Source: Parasedimentitalea marina (GTDB taxonomy: Bacteria; Pseudomonadota; Alphaproteobacteria; Rhodobacterales; Rhodobacteraceae). From it: a DNA stretch of 64,000 bases. This document shows, piece after piece, positions 6,575-15,602 of this stretch. A program made the translations under genes and the position numbers. The notes under the pieces were generated by a model. It was not told where the DNA came from and ran no database searches. It saw nothing but the letters and a program-made list of their open reading frames with translations. How positions within the stretch are numbered: the first letter of the stretch is position 1; every line of letters starts with the position of its first letter. The stretch is taken from contig NZ_CP033219.1 of the NCBI RefSeq assembly GCF_004006175.1, positions 3,596,001 to 3,660,000 of the forward strand. Direction: 5' to 3'.

Positions 6575-9094
6575 TTATTCGCGAGACCTGAGTTGCCCCG
6601 CCGGACGGCTGGCCAGCGGTTGCCAGGCAAACACCAGTCCGGCCAGCAGGGTGGCCAGCACGCCACCGGCGATGATAGCCAGCGCATTGGGCCAGATCAC
6701 CTGATAGCTGATCTCGAACACATAGGTGTTCACCGCCCAGGCCCCGGCTGTTCCGGCCCCCAGCGCCACCAGACCAGCCCCTGCCCCCAAAATAACCGAG
6801 CGCAGGGCAAAGCTGCCCAGGATACGGCCCCGGGAGGCACCCAGGGTTTTCAGCAGGGCGGCCTCGTAACGACGGGCGGGTTCCCCGGCCGCAGCCGTGC
6901 CCAGTAGCACAAGAAACCCGGTCAGCAATGTGGCCGCAGCCCCGTAGGCCGTCGCAGAAGCAATCTGACGCAGCACCTCTGAGACCCGCTCGATCGCGTC
7001 TCGCACCCGGATGGCAGTGACATTGGGCATGTCGCGCCCCAGGTCCCGCAAAATCTGCGCTTCGGCCTGTTCGTCCGAATAGACGGTGGCTATGAAACTA
7101 TGCGGTGCAGCGGCCAGAGCGGCCTCGTTCAGCACCAGCACAAAACCCATGCCCGCACTGGAAAAATCCACTGCGCGCAGGCTGGTAATGGTGGCTGTCA
7201 TCTCGCGACCCAGAATGTTCAGGGTCATGGTATCGCCCAACTCCAGCCCCAGTTCCTCGGCCTCTTCTGCGGCAAAGCTGATTTGCGGTGGGCCGCTATA
7301 ATCCTCGGCCCACCATTGCCCGGCAACCACATCCGTGCCTTCGGGCTGCTTGCCGGCATAGGAGATCCCCCGGTCACCGCGTACCACCCAATGATCGCCC
7401 GCCACCTCTTTCGCAGGCAGGCCGTTGATCTTGGTGACAACGCCCCGCAGCATCGGTGCGCTTTCCATTTTGGAAACCGCTGGATCCTCGGTGATACGTT
7501 CGGAAAATGCGGGCATCTGGTCGCGCTGGATATCAACAAAGAAATAGGACGGCGCGCGGTCAGGCAGGTTGTCGCCAATGGCGCGGCGCATATTGCCGTC
7601 GATCTGGCCAATGGCGGCCAGCACCGTCAGTCCCAGCCCCAGCGACAGAACAACCGGGGTGGCCCCGTCGCGGGCGGTGCCAATCGCCGACAGCGCCCAA
7701 CGCAGGGCCGGACGGCCCCGCACCAGCCGGGTGGACCTGCGCGCCACAGCGCCCAGCACCACTGCAGCCAACAGCAGCACTGCAAGTGCGCCAGCCAATC
7801 CGGCAGCGCTCCATAGTGTCAGCTCAGCAGAGCCGCTGAACCACGCCGCCGAGCCTACCAGCAGGGCCAGGGCCAGTGCGGTGGCCAGCAGATAGCGGGG
7901 CGCTGGCAGAGAGTTGCGCCCGGCAAAGGCATCGCGAAACAGCGCAGCGGCGCGAATGCGTTCGGCGCGGGCCAAGGGCCACAGGGTAAAGATAAACGCG
8001 GTCAGCCCGCCGTAGATTGCCGCTTCGGCCAAGGCCGGCAGGGACAGTGAAAAATCCGCCGGAAACGGCAGTTGTGCTGCAATCAGTGGCCCCAGCAACA
8101 CCGGCCCCAAGCCGCCAATCCCCAATCCGATGGCGATCCCCAGCAGTGCCAGCGCACCAATCTGCAGGAAATAGGTCAGAAAGATTGTGGACCGGTCCGC
8201 GCCAAGGGTGCGCAGAATGGCAATTGTGGATGTTTTGGTCGCCAGATAGGCCCGCACCGCAGCCGAAACACCAACGCCGCCAACCGCCAGCCCGGACAGG
8301 CCAACAAGGATCAGAAACGAGCCCAGCCGCTCGACAAAGCGGGTAATGCCGGGGGCGCCATTGCGCGCATCGCTCCAGCGCATTCCCATGTCACCGAACT
8401 GGTCCTGCGCCTGCTGGCTGATCACCTCCAGCTCGGTGCTCTCTGGCAGGTCCATGCGGTATTTGGTTTCAAACAAAGTGCCGGGCGACAGCAGGCCCGA
8501 CGATTGCAGCGCCTGGGTCGCGACCAGAGTGCGCGGGCCAATGGTAAAGCCCGAGGCCGCCGCATCAGGTTCCAGCACGATATCCGCCATCAGGCGGAAG
8601 TCCTGCGTGCCCAATTGAAAGATATCGCCATGTTGCAGCCCCAGACGCGCCGACAAAGCCAGTTGCATGACCGCACCCGGCACGCCGCCGGCGCCAGCCA
8701 GAGCCTGCTCTAGTGGCATCGATGGCTCCAGCTCTACAGTGCCGATCAGCGGGTACAGATCATCCACCGCCTTAACCTGCGTCAGGGCGCGATCCTCGCC
8801 CACCACGGCCATGGAGCGGAACTCGGCAATCTCGGACACGGCCGTGGCGCGACCTGCCATCCAGGCGCGGGTGTCGTCGTCGGCAAAGCGATAGGTGAAC
8901 TCCATCTCGGCGTCGCCGCCAAGGATCACCGCGCCCTGACTGGACAGGCCGTTTTCGATCGAGGCCCGCACGGTGCCAATGGCCGCGATCACCGCAACGC
9001 CAAGCGACAGACAGGCCAGAAAGATACGAAAGCCGCGCAAACCACCACGCAGCTCGCGCCGGGCAAAGCGCCAGGCCAGCGACAGGGGCTTCAT
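6575..9094 (-). CDS. FtsX-like ABC transporter permease (YbbP type)
   Basis: An 839-residue inner-membrane permease with a signal-anchor helix near residues 25-45, a large periplasmic domain, a central block of transmembrane helices, and a second FtsX-like block of three helices at the C-terminus (near LLTGFLVLLGTAAAG and after RILGSFALRSV). The duplicated FtsX-domain layout is that of YbbP-like permeases. Its start overlaps the stop of the upstream ATPase by four bases (ATGA), so the two are co-translated. The neighbouring divergent tesA reproduces the classic ybbP-ybbA-tesA arrangement. Substrate unknown; lipoprotein or lysophospholipid handling is often proposed. Confidence 0.9.
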   Translation of the reverse strand: MKPLSLAWRFARRELRGGLRGFRIFLACLSLGVAVIAAIGTVRASIENGLSSQGAVILGGDAEMEFTYRFADDDTRAWMAGRATAVSEIAEFRSMAVVGEDRALTQVKAVDDLYPLIGTVELEPSMPLEQALAGAGGVPGAVMQLALSARLGLQHGDIFQLGTQDFRLMADIVLEPDAAASGFTIGPRTLVATQALQSSGLLSPGTLFETKYRMDLPESTELEVISQQAQDQFGDMGMRWSDARNGAPGITRFVERLGSFLILVGLSGLAVGGVGVSAAVRAYLATKTSTIAILRTLGADRSTIFLTYFLQIGALALLGIAIGLGIGGLGPVLLGPLIAAQLPFPADFSLSLPALAEAAIYGGLTAFIFTLWPLARAERIRAAALFRDAFAGRNSLPAPRYLLATALALALLVGSAAWFSGSAELTLWSAAGLAGALAVLLLAAVVLGAVARRSTRLVRGRPALRWALSAIGTARDGATPVVLSLGLGLTVLAAIGQIDGNMRRAIGDNLPDRAPSYFFVDIQRDQMPAFSERITEDPAVSKMESAPMLRGVVTKINGLPAKEVAGDHWVVRGDRGISYAGKQPEGTDVVAGQWWAEDYSGPPQISFAAEEAEELGLELGDTMTLNILGREMTATITSLRAVDFSSAGMGFVLVLNEAALAAAPHSFIATVYSDEQAEAQILRDLGRDMPNVTAIRVRDAIERVSEVLRQIASATAYGAAATLLTGFLVLLGTAAAGEPARRYEAALLKTLGASRGRILGSFALRSVILGAGAGLVALGAGTAGAWAVNTYVFEISYQVIWPNALAIIAGGVLATLLAGLVFAWQPLASRPAGQLRSRE

Positions 9095-9798
9095 TCTGCG
9101 GCCTTTTGAGTGGCGGCCAGATCCAGACGGCCATCGCGCAGATGCACCACCCGATCACAACGCGCCGCCAGTTCCGGCGCATGAGTGACCATGATCAGGG
9201 TCGCACCATGCCGGTCGCGCAGATCAAACAGCAGATCCATAATGGCCCGGCCGTTGGCCTCGTCCAGATTGCCGGTAGGTTCGTCCGCCAGCAGGATATC
9301 AGGGCGCGGCGCCACTGCACGGGCCAGCGCCACGCGCTGTTGCTCGCCACCGGAGAGTTGGGCCGGGAAATGCCCGGCGCGCGCGCGCAGACCCACGGCC
9401 TCCAGTTCCGCCTGCGCCCGCTCAAAGGCATCGGCGTGACCGGCCAGTTCCAGCGGCGTGGCGACGTTTTCCAGCGCGGTCATGGTGGGGATCAGGTGAA
9501 AGCTCTGAAAGACCACACCCATGTGATCCCGGCGGAACCGCGCCAGTGCATCTTCGTTCATCGCGGTGAGATCCTGCCCCAACGCTGTGATCGTGCCGCC
9601 ACTGGCCTGCTCCAGCCCGCCCATCACCATCAACAGCGACGACTTGCCCGAACCCGATGGCCCGATCAGCCCCAATGTTTCGCCTGCCGTGACCTCGAGA
9701 TCGATCTGATGCAGGATTTCCACCACTCCGGTATTGCCATTCAGCGACAAAGACGCTTCTTGGAGACGAAGAATTGGAGCGGTGGTTTGCATTGTCAT
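9091..9798 (-). CDS. ABC transporter ATP-binding protein (YbbA/LolD type)
   Basis: A 235-residue ATPase with Walker [10 protein letters not shown], signature [14 protein letters not shown] and Walker [14 protein letters not shown], all in the LolD/MacB subfamily style. It powers the adjacent FtsX-like permease, with which it overlaps by ATGA. The ATG at 9798 ([13 protein letters not shown]) is chosen; the frame runs on 123 bases upstream across the tesA promoter region but that stretch has no ATPase-like sequence. Only 49 bases separate it from the divergent tesA start. Confidence 0.9.
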   Translation of the reverse strand: MTMQTTAPILRLQEASLSLNGNTGVVEILHQIDLEVTAGETLGLIGPSGSGKSSLLMVMGGLEQASGGTITALGQDLTAMNEDALARFRRDHMGVVFQSFHLIPTMTALENVATPLELAGHADAFERAQAELEAVGLRARAGHFPAQLSGGEQQRVALARAVAPRPDILLADEPTGNLDEANGRAIMDLLFDLRDRHGATLIMVTHAPELAARCDRVVHLRDGRLDLAATQKAAE

Positions 9799-9847
9799 AT
9801 TGCCGTACCTATTTGGGTTATCGTTGCCATATGGAGGTTTTACCAAA

Positions 9848-10492
9848 ATGCACAAGGTGCTGGCTGCTTTGGTCTTTGTATTTATTTCAACGGGGGCCGT
9901 CGCCGAGCCGCTGCGCCTCACTGCATTTGGCGACAGTCTGGTACACGGATACGGCTTAGATCCGGGTCAGGGGCTGGTGCCGCAGCTGGAACGTTGGCTG
10001 AATGAAAATGGTGCCGAGGTTGCACTGACCAATGCTGGCGTGTCGGGCGATACCACCGCAGGCGGCGCGGCGCGGATCGACTGGACATTGAGCGATAACC
10101 CTCAAGGGCTGATCGTGCTGCTGGGTGGCAACGACATGCTGCGCGGCATGCAACCCGACCGGGCCAAGGCCAACCTGTCTGCCATTTTATCCGCAGCCCG
10201 GACGCAGGGGGTTGAGGTCCTGTTGATCGGAATGCAAGCGCCGGGCAACTTTGGCCCCGCCTATAAGGCCGAGTTTGACGCCATCTACAGCGACCTGGCG
10301 GCAGAGCATGATACCCTGCTGTTCAAGGATGCCTTTGCCGGGATCTCGGCACAGGTGTCAGGCGATCCGGTCGCAGCGCAGCGCTATTTGCAAAGCGATG
10401 GTATTCATCCAAATGCCGAAGGCGTGGTGCTGAATGTTGCCGCACTTGGGCCCGTCGCTTTGGAACTGGTCGCGCGGATTTCTAATCCTTAG
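9848..10492 (+). CDS. tesA: Arylesterase/lysophospholipase/acyl-CoA thioesterase I, GDSL family
   Basis: A 214-residue periplasmic SGNH hydrolase. The first about 19 residues (MHKVLAALVFVFISTGAVA) are a signal peptide. Catalytic blocks are visible: FGDSL with the nucleophilic serine, the oxyanion glycine in VSGDTTAGG, GGND, and DGIHPNAEG carrying the Asp-His pair. GGAGG lies about ten bases before the ATG at 9848. It is divergent from the ABC pair. Its stop overlaps the stop region of the convergent MocR gene by four bases. Confidence 0.9.
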   Translation: MHKVLAALVFVFISTGAVAEPLRLTAFGDSLVHGYGLDPGQGLVPQLERWLNENGAEVALTNAGVSGDTTAGGAARIDWTLSDNPQGLIVLLGGNDMLRGMQPDRAKANLSAILSAARTQGVEVLLIGMQAPGNFGPAYKAEFDAIYSDLAAEHDTLLFKDAFAGISAQVSGDPVAAQRYLQSDGIHPNAEGVVLNVAALGPVALELVARISNP

Positions 10493-11913
10493 TCCTTGCC
10501 AAAACCGTTGCCAGTGCCCTTGCAAGTCGGCACCTCGGCCAAGGCTTGCTCCAGCAGCTCAAATATTTGCGGGTTCTGCATCTGGCTGACATTGAACCGC
10601 ATAAAGTGGGTCATTGTTTGAGGTACGCTAAAGACATTGCCGGGGGCCAGCACCATGTTGTCGGCCAAGGCGGCCCGGGCCAGGTCAGCCGAATCCACGC
10701 CGTCAGGCAATTTGCACCACAGGTAAAACCCTCCACGCGGCATCAGCCACGGAATGATACCCAGCTCCGACAAACGTCCTGCTGTATCGCTGCGCAATAT
10801 CGCCAAACGATCCCTCAGTGTTTCGATATGTTTGCGATAGCTGCCACTGCTGAGCACGGAATAAATCAATTCACTTGCCACCGGGCTGGGGCCACCAAAA
10901 TTTGTCGCCACCTGAAGGTCCACCAGGGCCTCGATCCAGTCCGGACGCGCCGCGATATAGCCGCAGCGGACTGATGCCGACAGCGTTTTTGAGAAACTGC
11001 CCACGCGGATCACCTGCTGCAGCCCATCCAGCGTCGCCAGACGGGGCGAGGGAGTGGGCTCAAAAGCCGCAAAAATGTCATCCTCGATGATCACCATGTC
11101 ATGGGCGGTGGCCAGCGTCAGGATCTTATGCGCCACCTGCGGTGACAGGCTGGCTCCGGTTGGATTATGAAGTGCAGAATTGGTGATATAAAGGCTGGGT
11201 TTATGCTGGATCAGTGCCTGTTCGAAGTGATCGGTATCGGGGCCATTTTTGCCATAAGGCACCGCGATCATATGGACCTGATGGGCGCGCAGAAGGGCCT
11301 GAAAGTTGAAATAGCAGGGATCATCCACCAGGACGGTATCACCGGGACGCAGCAGGAACCGGCAGATCAGATCAATCGCCTGCGTTCCCGAAGGGGTTAG
11401 CAGGACCTGATCCGGCCCCAGATTCAACCCCTCATCCATCATCTGCCGCGCCAGTAAACGGCGCAGGTTCATGGCGCCCTGGGTGCTGCCATAATCCGTT
11501 AGCAAGACCTCCTCGGCCCGGCCCAGACTGCGCAGCGCCTGACGCATCTGGGTATGGGGCATCCACTCTGCCGGTAACCAGCCGCAGCCCGGTTTCAACG
11601 TATCCGCACCGGCATCCAGCGACTGCCGCGACACCCAGAACGGATCAACCGAGCGATCCAGCTGTGGCCCGACCTTGGCCACTGCAAAGGGTTGGGTCAG
11701 CGGTGCCACATAAAAACCAGACCCGCGCCGGGCATAGATGATGCCATCGGCGGCCAATCGGTCATAGGCCTCGACCACGGTAGAGGGCGACACCTGCATG
11801 GTGGCGGCAAACCCACGGATAGAGGGCAGCTTTTCACCCGGCTGCAAGGCCCGACTGTTGATCCTGCGCTGGATGGCCTCCATCACCCCGGCCCTGCGCG
11901 TGCCCTGCGTCAT
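10489..11913 (-). CDS. MocR-family (GntR-aminotransferase) transcriptional regulator
   Basis: A 474-residue MocR protein. The N-terminal GntR winged helix is visible in EKLPSIRGFAATMQVSPSTV and RRGSGFYV; a short linker leads to a class I aminotransferase-like domain with the PLP lysine in VGSFSKTLS. MocR proteins bind PLP or an adduct as effector. The ATG at 11913 has GGGAG eight bases upstream, better than the TTG at 11928. It is divergent from the EamA exporter gene, and an inverted repeat lies between them, so it probably controls that exporter and itself. Confidence 0.9.
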   Translation of the reverse strand: MTQGTRRAGVMEAIQRRINSRALQPGEKLPSIRGFAATMQVSPSTVVEAYDRLAADGIIYARRGSGFYVAPLTQPFAVAKVGPQLDRSVDPFWVSRQSLDAGADTLKPGCGWLPAEWMPHTQMRQALRSLGRAEEVLLTDYGSTQGAMNLRRLLARQMMDEGLNLGPDQVLLTPSGTQAIDLICRFLLRPGDTVLVDDPCYFNFQALLRAHQVHMIAVPYGKNGPDTDHFEQALIQHKPSLYITNSALHNPTGASLSPQVAHKILTLATAHDMVIIEDDIFAAFEPTPSPRLATLDGLQQVIRVGSFSKTLSASVRCGYIAARPDWIEALVDLQVATNFGGPSPVASELIYSVLSSGSYRKHIETLRDRLAILRSDTAGRLSELGIIPWLMPRGGFYLWCKLPDGVDSADLARAALADNMVLAPGNVFSVPQTMTHFMRFNVSQMQNPQIFELLEQALAEVPTCKGTGNGFGKD

Positions 11914-11929
11914 TGCGATATCTCCCAAT

Positions 11930-11973
11930 CTGTACTGGTTAAGTCATCAGTACAGTTTGGGTGAATTGTACTG
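11930..11973. promoter_or_regulatory. Probable MocR operator in the divergent MocR/EamA promoter region
   Basis: CTGTACTG (11930-11937) and CAGTACAG (11948-11955) are perfect inverted 8-base arms. A third half-site TTGTACTG lies at 11966-11973. Paired and extra half-sites between a MocR gene and its divergent target are the usual arrangement for this family. That the MocR protein binds here is inference. Confidence 0.65.
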
Positions 11974-12037
11974 CTTTGTCGCTTTCTTGGCCAGCCCCTC
12001 TTGCCTAGGCTTGGGCAAAACGCAGGAGACAGGCAAA

Positions 12038-12913
12038 GTGCAAGCAATGACAGAATACAGCTCTCGGCAGGGCTGGGGTAACGGGTTGATCGGCGTGCTG
12101 ATATTCAGCGGGTCACTGCCCGCGACCCGGGTGGCTGTAAGTGGGTTCGATCCGCTATTCCTGACCTCCGTCCGGGCGGTGATTGCGGCGCTGCTGGGCA
12201 GTGCCCTGCTGGTGATGCTGAAACAATCACGACCTGACCGCCGCGACCTGCCATCGCTGGGGATTGTCGCCCTGGGTGTGGTTGTCGGCTTTCCCTTACT
12301 GACCGCTCTGGCGCTGCAATATATCACAGCCGGCCATTCGATTGTCTTTATCGGATTGCTGCCGCTGTCGACGGCCATATTCGGCGTGCTGCGGGGTGGC
12401 GAGCGACCTAAGCCCATGTTCTGGCTCTTTTCCTGTGTCGGCGGGCTGGCAGTGGCCCTCTATGCCCTGTCACAGAACGCCGAGATGTCGCTGCAGGGAG
12501 ATCTGATGATGGTGGCGGCGATTGTCGCCTGCGGGTTGGGCTATGCCGAGGGCGCGACCCTATCACGCCGCTTGGGCGGTTGGCAGGTGATCTCATGGGC
12601 GCTGGTGCTGGCGCTGCCGGTGATGTCTGTGGTTACTGTGGCGACCTGGCCTGACAGTTGGTCCGGCATCAGCACTGCCGCCTGGCTTAGCCTGGGCTAT
12701 GTCTCGGTGTTTTCGATGCTGGTGGGGTTTGTGTTCTGGTACCGCGGGTTGGCGCTGGGCGGCATTGCCGGTGTTGGCCAGTTGCAATTGCTGCAACCGT
12801 TTTTCGGGTTGATTCTGGCGGCTGCTTTGCTGGCCGAAACCATCGCCCCGGCAATGGTCGCAGTGACCCTATTTGTTGTCACCTGTGTCGTCGGCGCAAA
12901 ACGGTTTTCTTAG
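12038..12913 (+). CDS. EamA/DMT-family inner-membrane transporter
   Basis: A 291-residue drug/metabolite transporter with about ten transmembrane helices in two EamA repeats. The first repeat begins GWGNGLIGVLIFSGSLPATR and the second follows MVAAIVACGLGYAEGATLS. Such proteins often export amino acids or related metabolites. The GTG at 12038 is chosen because AGGAG ends nine bases before it; an ATG at 12047 is possible. It is probably controlled by the divergent MocR regulator. A strong hairpin terminator follows. Confidence 0.85.
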   Translation: MQAMTEYSSRQGWGNGLIGVLIFSGSLPATRVAVSGFDPLFLTSVRAVIAALLGSALLVMLKQSRPDRRDLPSLGIVALGVVVGFPLLTALALQYITAGHSIVFIGLLPLSTAIFGVLRGGERPKPMFWLFSCVGGLAVALYALSQNAEMSLQGDLMMVAAIVACGLGYAEGATLSRRLGGWQVISWALVLALPVMSVVTVATWPDSWSGISTAAWLSLGYVSVFSMLVGFVFWYRGLALGGIAGVGQLQLLQPFFGLILAAALLAETIAPAMVAVTLFVVTCVVGAKRFS

Positions 12914-12952
12914 GCCCACCTTAGTGCAGGCATTATGTAACACGCACAAAAA

Positions 12953-12978
12953 CGGCCCCGTTTCGGGGCCGCCTTTTT
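12953..12978. terminator. Bidirectional intrinsic terminator
   Basis: CGGCCCCG-TTT-CGGGGCCG forms an 8-bp stem with a three-base loop. It is followed by CCTTTTT on the plus strand (EamA gene) and by TTTTTG on the minus strand (cold-shock gene), so it probably serves both convergent transcripts. Confidence 0.85.
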
Positions 12979-12985
12979 CACCGGC

Positions 12986-13192
12986 TTAGGCCAGTGCGAT
13001 ACCCACTGCAGATTCACGGCCGTCGCGGCCGGGCTCCAGTTCATAGGTCACTTTTTGGTTGTCCGCCAAGCCGGTCAAGCCCGCGCGCTCAACAGCTGAA
13101 ATGTGAACAAATACGTCGCGGCCGCCATCGTCAGGTGCGATGAAGCCGAAGCCTTTGGTTGTGTTGAACCATTTGACGGTGCCATTTGCCAT
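12986..13192 (-). CDS. Cold-shock domain protein
   Basis: A 68-residue CspA-type single-stranded nucleic-acid-binding protein. RNP1 is KGFGFIAP and RNP2 is DVFVHISAV. The ATG at 13192 (MANGTVKWFN) has GGGAG eight bases upstream; two earlier in-frame starts add MGDMT only. About 290 bases of leader without a gene precede it, consistent with the long structured 5' UTRs of cold-shock genes. A close paralogue lies at 59.5 kb. Confidence 0.95.
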   Translation of the reverse strand: MANGTVKWFNTTKGFGFIAPDDGGRDVFVHISAVERAGLTGLADNQKVTYELEPGRDGRESAVGIALA

Positions 13193-13480
13193 CGTCATGT
13201 CTCCCAATCGTCAAGTCTGCCCGCATCATGCGGCAGGTCGGCAAGGTCATAGCAAAATCGAGACCTAAACCGTGAACGGGCAGTCTGTAGTCGATAGCGT
13301 AACATCGCGAATATAGTGTGGTCGGCAATAGGGGCTTGGTGCAAGGAAAATTGACGTAAACCGCAAAAATCGGGTGTTTTCAGCCTGTCACACCCTGCCA
13401 AACCCTATGTCAGAGCGAATCTACTGCGGAGATTTACGACTAATTTTGGGATCATTTGGGAAATCATCGTCCCTGAAAAG

Positions 13481-14062
13481 TCATAAAACCGTCACCACAG
13501 TCCCCAGTGGCACCCGCTGATACAGATCGATGACATGCTCGTTCAGCATGCGAATACAGCCATTTGAAACGGATTGGCCGATGCTTTGCGGCTGAGTGGT
13601 GCCATGGATGCGGAAATAGGTATCGACACCGTTTTGGAACAGATACAGCGCCCGCGCGCCCAATGGATTACCCGGGCCGCCGGGCTGCACGTATTTGTTG
13701 TCCACGAACCGCGCATAGCTACGCGGTTCACGTTCGATCATCTCATCCGTGGGGCGCCAGGTTGGCCATTCTTTTTTGACCTCGATCACCGCTGTACCAG
13801 TGAACGCCAGCCCGGCCTTACCTACCCCAACGCCATAGCGCATTGCCTTGCGTCTATCAGTGACCAGATACAGATAGTAAGAGCGAGGTAAGATTAACAT
13901 CTGCCCCGGCTCGAACGTTTTTTTGATCCGCACTTCCTGCGGTGTGGGGTCAAACACCTCGGGCTTTTTCTTGGCCAGGGCCAGACGAGGCGCTGACAGC
14001 ACAGCCCCCGCAGCCAAGGCAGAGCAAAGAATATGGCGGCGATTAAGGCGGTCAGAAAACAT
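13481..14062 (-). CDS. L,D-transpeptidase (YkuD/ErfK family), Tat-type signal
   Basis: A 193-residue exported peptidoglycan L,D-transpeptidase. The catalytic region is IHGTTQPQSIG followed by SVSNGCIRM, the HxxG...SxGCxR(M) signature with the cysteine nucleophile. The N-terminus MFSDRLNRRHILCSALAAG has a twin-arginine RRHIL followed by a hydrophobic stretch and ALA, so Tat export is likely. The ATG at 14062 is preferred to a GTG at 14074. It stands alone between the cold-shock gene and trxC. Confidence 0.9.
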   Translation of the reverse strand: MFSDRLNRRHILCSALAAGAVLSAPRLALAKKKPEVFDPTPQEVRIKKTFEPGQMLILPRSYYLYLVTDRRKAMRYGVGVGKAGLAFTGTAVIEVKKEWPTWRPTDEMIEREPRSYARFVDNKYVQPGGPGNPLGARALYLFQNGVDTYFRIHGTTQPQSIGQSVSNGCIRMLNEHVIDLYQRVPLGTVVTVL

Positions 14063-14240
14063 AGCAACACTCACAAATTGGACCCAATAGGACGAGTGTC
14101 GGCCTAGCTGGCGGACGGGTCAACGGTTTTACCAACTGTCAGCCCGGTTTCACGCTCACCTGGGATGACAATAAATTGAGCTTGAGCCAGTCCCAACAAA
14201 GCCTATATGGGATTTCGAATACATATCCGGAGGATGCACC

Positions 14241-14666
14241 ATGGGGGCGAAAACCCTGACTTGTCTATCTTGTGCCCAGTTGAACCGGGTCCCCGAGGAT
14301 AAACTGCGTGCGGCGCCCAATTGCGGCACCTGCGGCGCGGCACTGATGCCGCTCAAGCCAGTGGATGTGGATCCAGCAGTTTTGCAAAAAGCCGCGCAGA
14401 ACGATGATCTGCCATTGATCGTGGATTTCTGGGCCCCCTGGTGCGGCCCCTGCAAGGCCATGGGACCTGAGTTCGCCAAGGCGGCCAAAAAGCTGAGTGG
14501 CAAGGCGCGACTGGTCAAGATGAACACCCAGGCCCACCAATCCACCGGCGCGCGCTATCGCATCAAGGGGATACCGACGATGGTGGCCTTTGAGCGCGGC
14601 AAAGAAAAGAAACGTCAGTCCGGTGCACTGCGTGAAGGACAGATCGTCGGTTGGATCAAAGCGTAA
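14241..14666 (+). CDS. trxC: Thioredoxin 2
   Basis: A 141-residue thioredoxin with the N-terminal zinc finger that defines TrxC: cysteine pairs CLSC (8-11) and CGTC (28-31). The thioredoxin active site WCGPC is at residues 67-71, and the cis-proline is in IKGIPTMVAF. It reduces disulfides in the cytosol and is typically induced by oxidative stress. GGAGGATG precedes the ATG closely. It is convergent with the DUF4157 gene, 17 bases apart. Confidence 0.95.
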   Translation: MGAKTLTCLSCAQLNRVPEDKLRAAPNCGTCGAALMPLKPVDVDPAVLQKAAQNDDLPLIVDFWAPWCGPCKAMGPEFAKAAKKLSGKARLVKMNTQAHQSTGARYRIKGIPTMVAFERGKEKKRQSGALREGQIVGWIKA

Positions 14667-14683
14667 GCACTCCGTGCAAGACG

Positions 14684-15055
14684 CTACTTGGCGATCAGGG
14701 CCTCGCCCTCTTTTACCTTGGCAACCTTGCCCCGTGTTTGTTGCAACACATGCGCCAGCTCATGCACCAGTGTTTCTGGTTTCTTGGCATCGCCGGGGCG
14801 CATGAAGTAAACATTGTGCCCCATGGTAAAAGCCTTGGCCTTTAGCTCTTTGCAAATTTCCTTGGTGTTGCCACCTGTATGCACTCGCACTTTGGCCAGT
14901 TTGGCACCAAAGTGCTTTTCCAATCCGTCACGAACGTCTTTGGGCAGTTTCTTTTCTTTGGTGCCTTCGGGCACCTTTTTTAACGCTTTGCGTTTGGCTT
15001 TCTTACCGCCGGTCGCTTCAACCAGGGCTACGATTTCTTCTGGGCTTTTGGCCAT
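14684..15055 (-). CDS. DUF4157 (eCIS-core-like) putative metallopeptidase-motif protein
   Basis: A 123-residue protein with a lysine-rich first half and a DUF4157-like domain at about residues 50-115. The domain includes LPKDVRDGLEKHFGAKLAKV, VRVHTGG, VYFMRPGD and LVHELAHVLQQ. The HELAH segment is a zinc-protease HExxH motif. In other genomes DUF4157 domains often sit in extracellular contractile injection loci or toxin-like proteins; here no such gene is near. The ATG at 15055 has GGAG seven bases upstream. No signal peptide is seen. Function unknown. Confidence 0.7.
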   Translation of the reverse strand: MAKSPEEIVALVEATGGKKAKRKALKKVPEGTKEKKLPKDVRDGLEKHFGAKLAKVRVHTGGNTKEICKELKAKAFTMGHNVYFMRPGDAKKPETLVHELAHVLQQTRGKVAKVKEGEALIAK

Positions 15056-15602
15056 CGGAGACTCCACTTCCTGTAGAAACACGCGTTGGACTTCCGGACC
15101 AGAATAGGTTTTCCGTTGCTTCTGTCAAATTTCAACCTTGCAACAACACGCGGGTGCAGAACCCTGCCGCAGGTCAATGGGCCGGTCAGCCTGTGGCGTC
15201 CGGTCATGCCATAAGGCTGCGCTTGGATTTTGCTAACTCAGAGATAGAAATGGCGACGTCGCCAAGAACGGATGTGGACGGGAGATCAGTCCCGCGTGCT
15301 AAACGTTGTCTCTGCGCGCCCCAGTCTAGCCGGGGCCCTGTTCCATGTGCCGGGAGTGATAGGCCCAGCGGTAATCGCGATTGGGGAGTGTTTTGTCAGA
15401 TAGGGATGAAAGTGGTCCTACCTAGGCGCGCGGTTGTGGCGACAACCGGTAATGGTTCTATGAGCCTATGTAGCTCACATTGTTCCACTCATTGGTAACC
15501 AAGGGCAGTGCCCGACCGGGTGGGTGCAAACGCACCCGCCTTGGGGGCGGGCGGGTGCTGCCCGACCTGACGGCCGGGCGGTACATTTATTTTGACTAAG
15601 CC
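15056..15602. other. 547-base gene-free region with several hairpins
   Basis: No coding sequence is convincing here. Structured elements are GGCGACGTCGCC (palindrome near 15252), CGGGA/TCCCG near 15280-15295, and CGGTTGT-GGCG-ACAACCG near 15431-15448. At 15505-15567 a GC-rich repeat-like hairpin couples GGGCAGTGCCCGACC with GGGTGCTGCCCGACC around GTGGGTGC/GCACCCGCC. It could hold an unannotated small RNA read toward gltX, or be decayed sequence. No known RNA family (6S, tmRNA, SRP, RNase P) was recognised. Confidence 0.3.

Noticed and set aside
15154..15498. 114-codon open frame in the 15 kb gap
   Set aside because: No ribosome site, cysteine- and serine-rich random-like composition and no recognisable motif; treated as noncoding.
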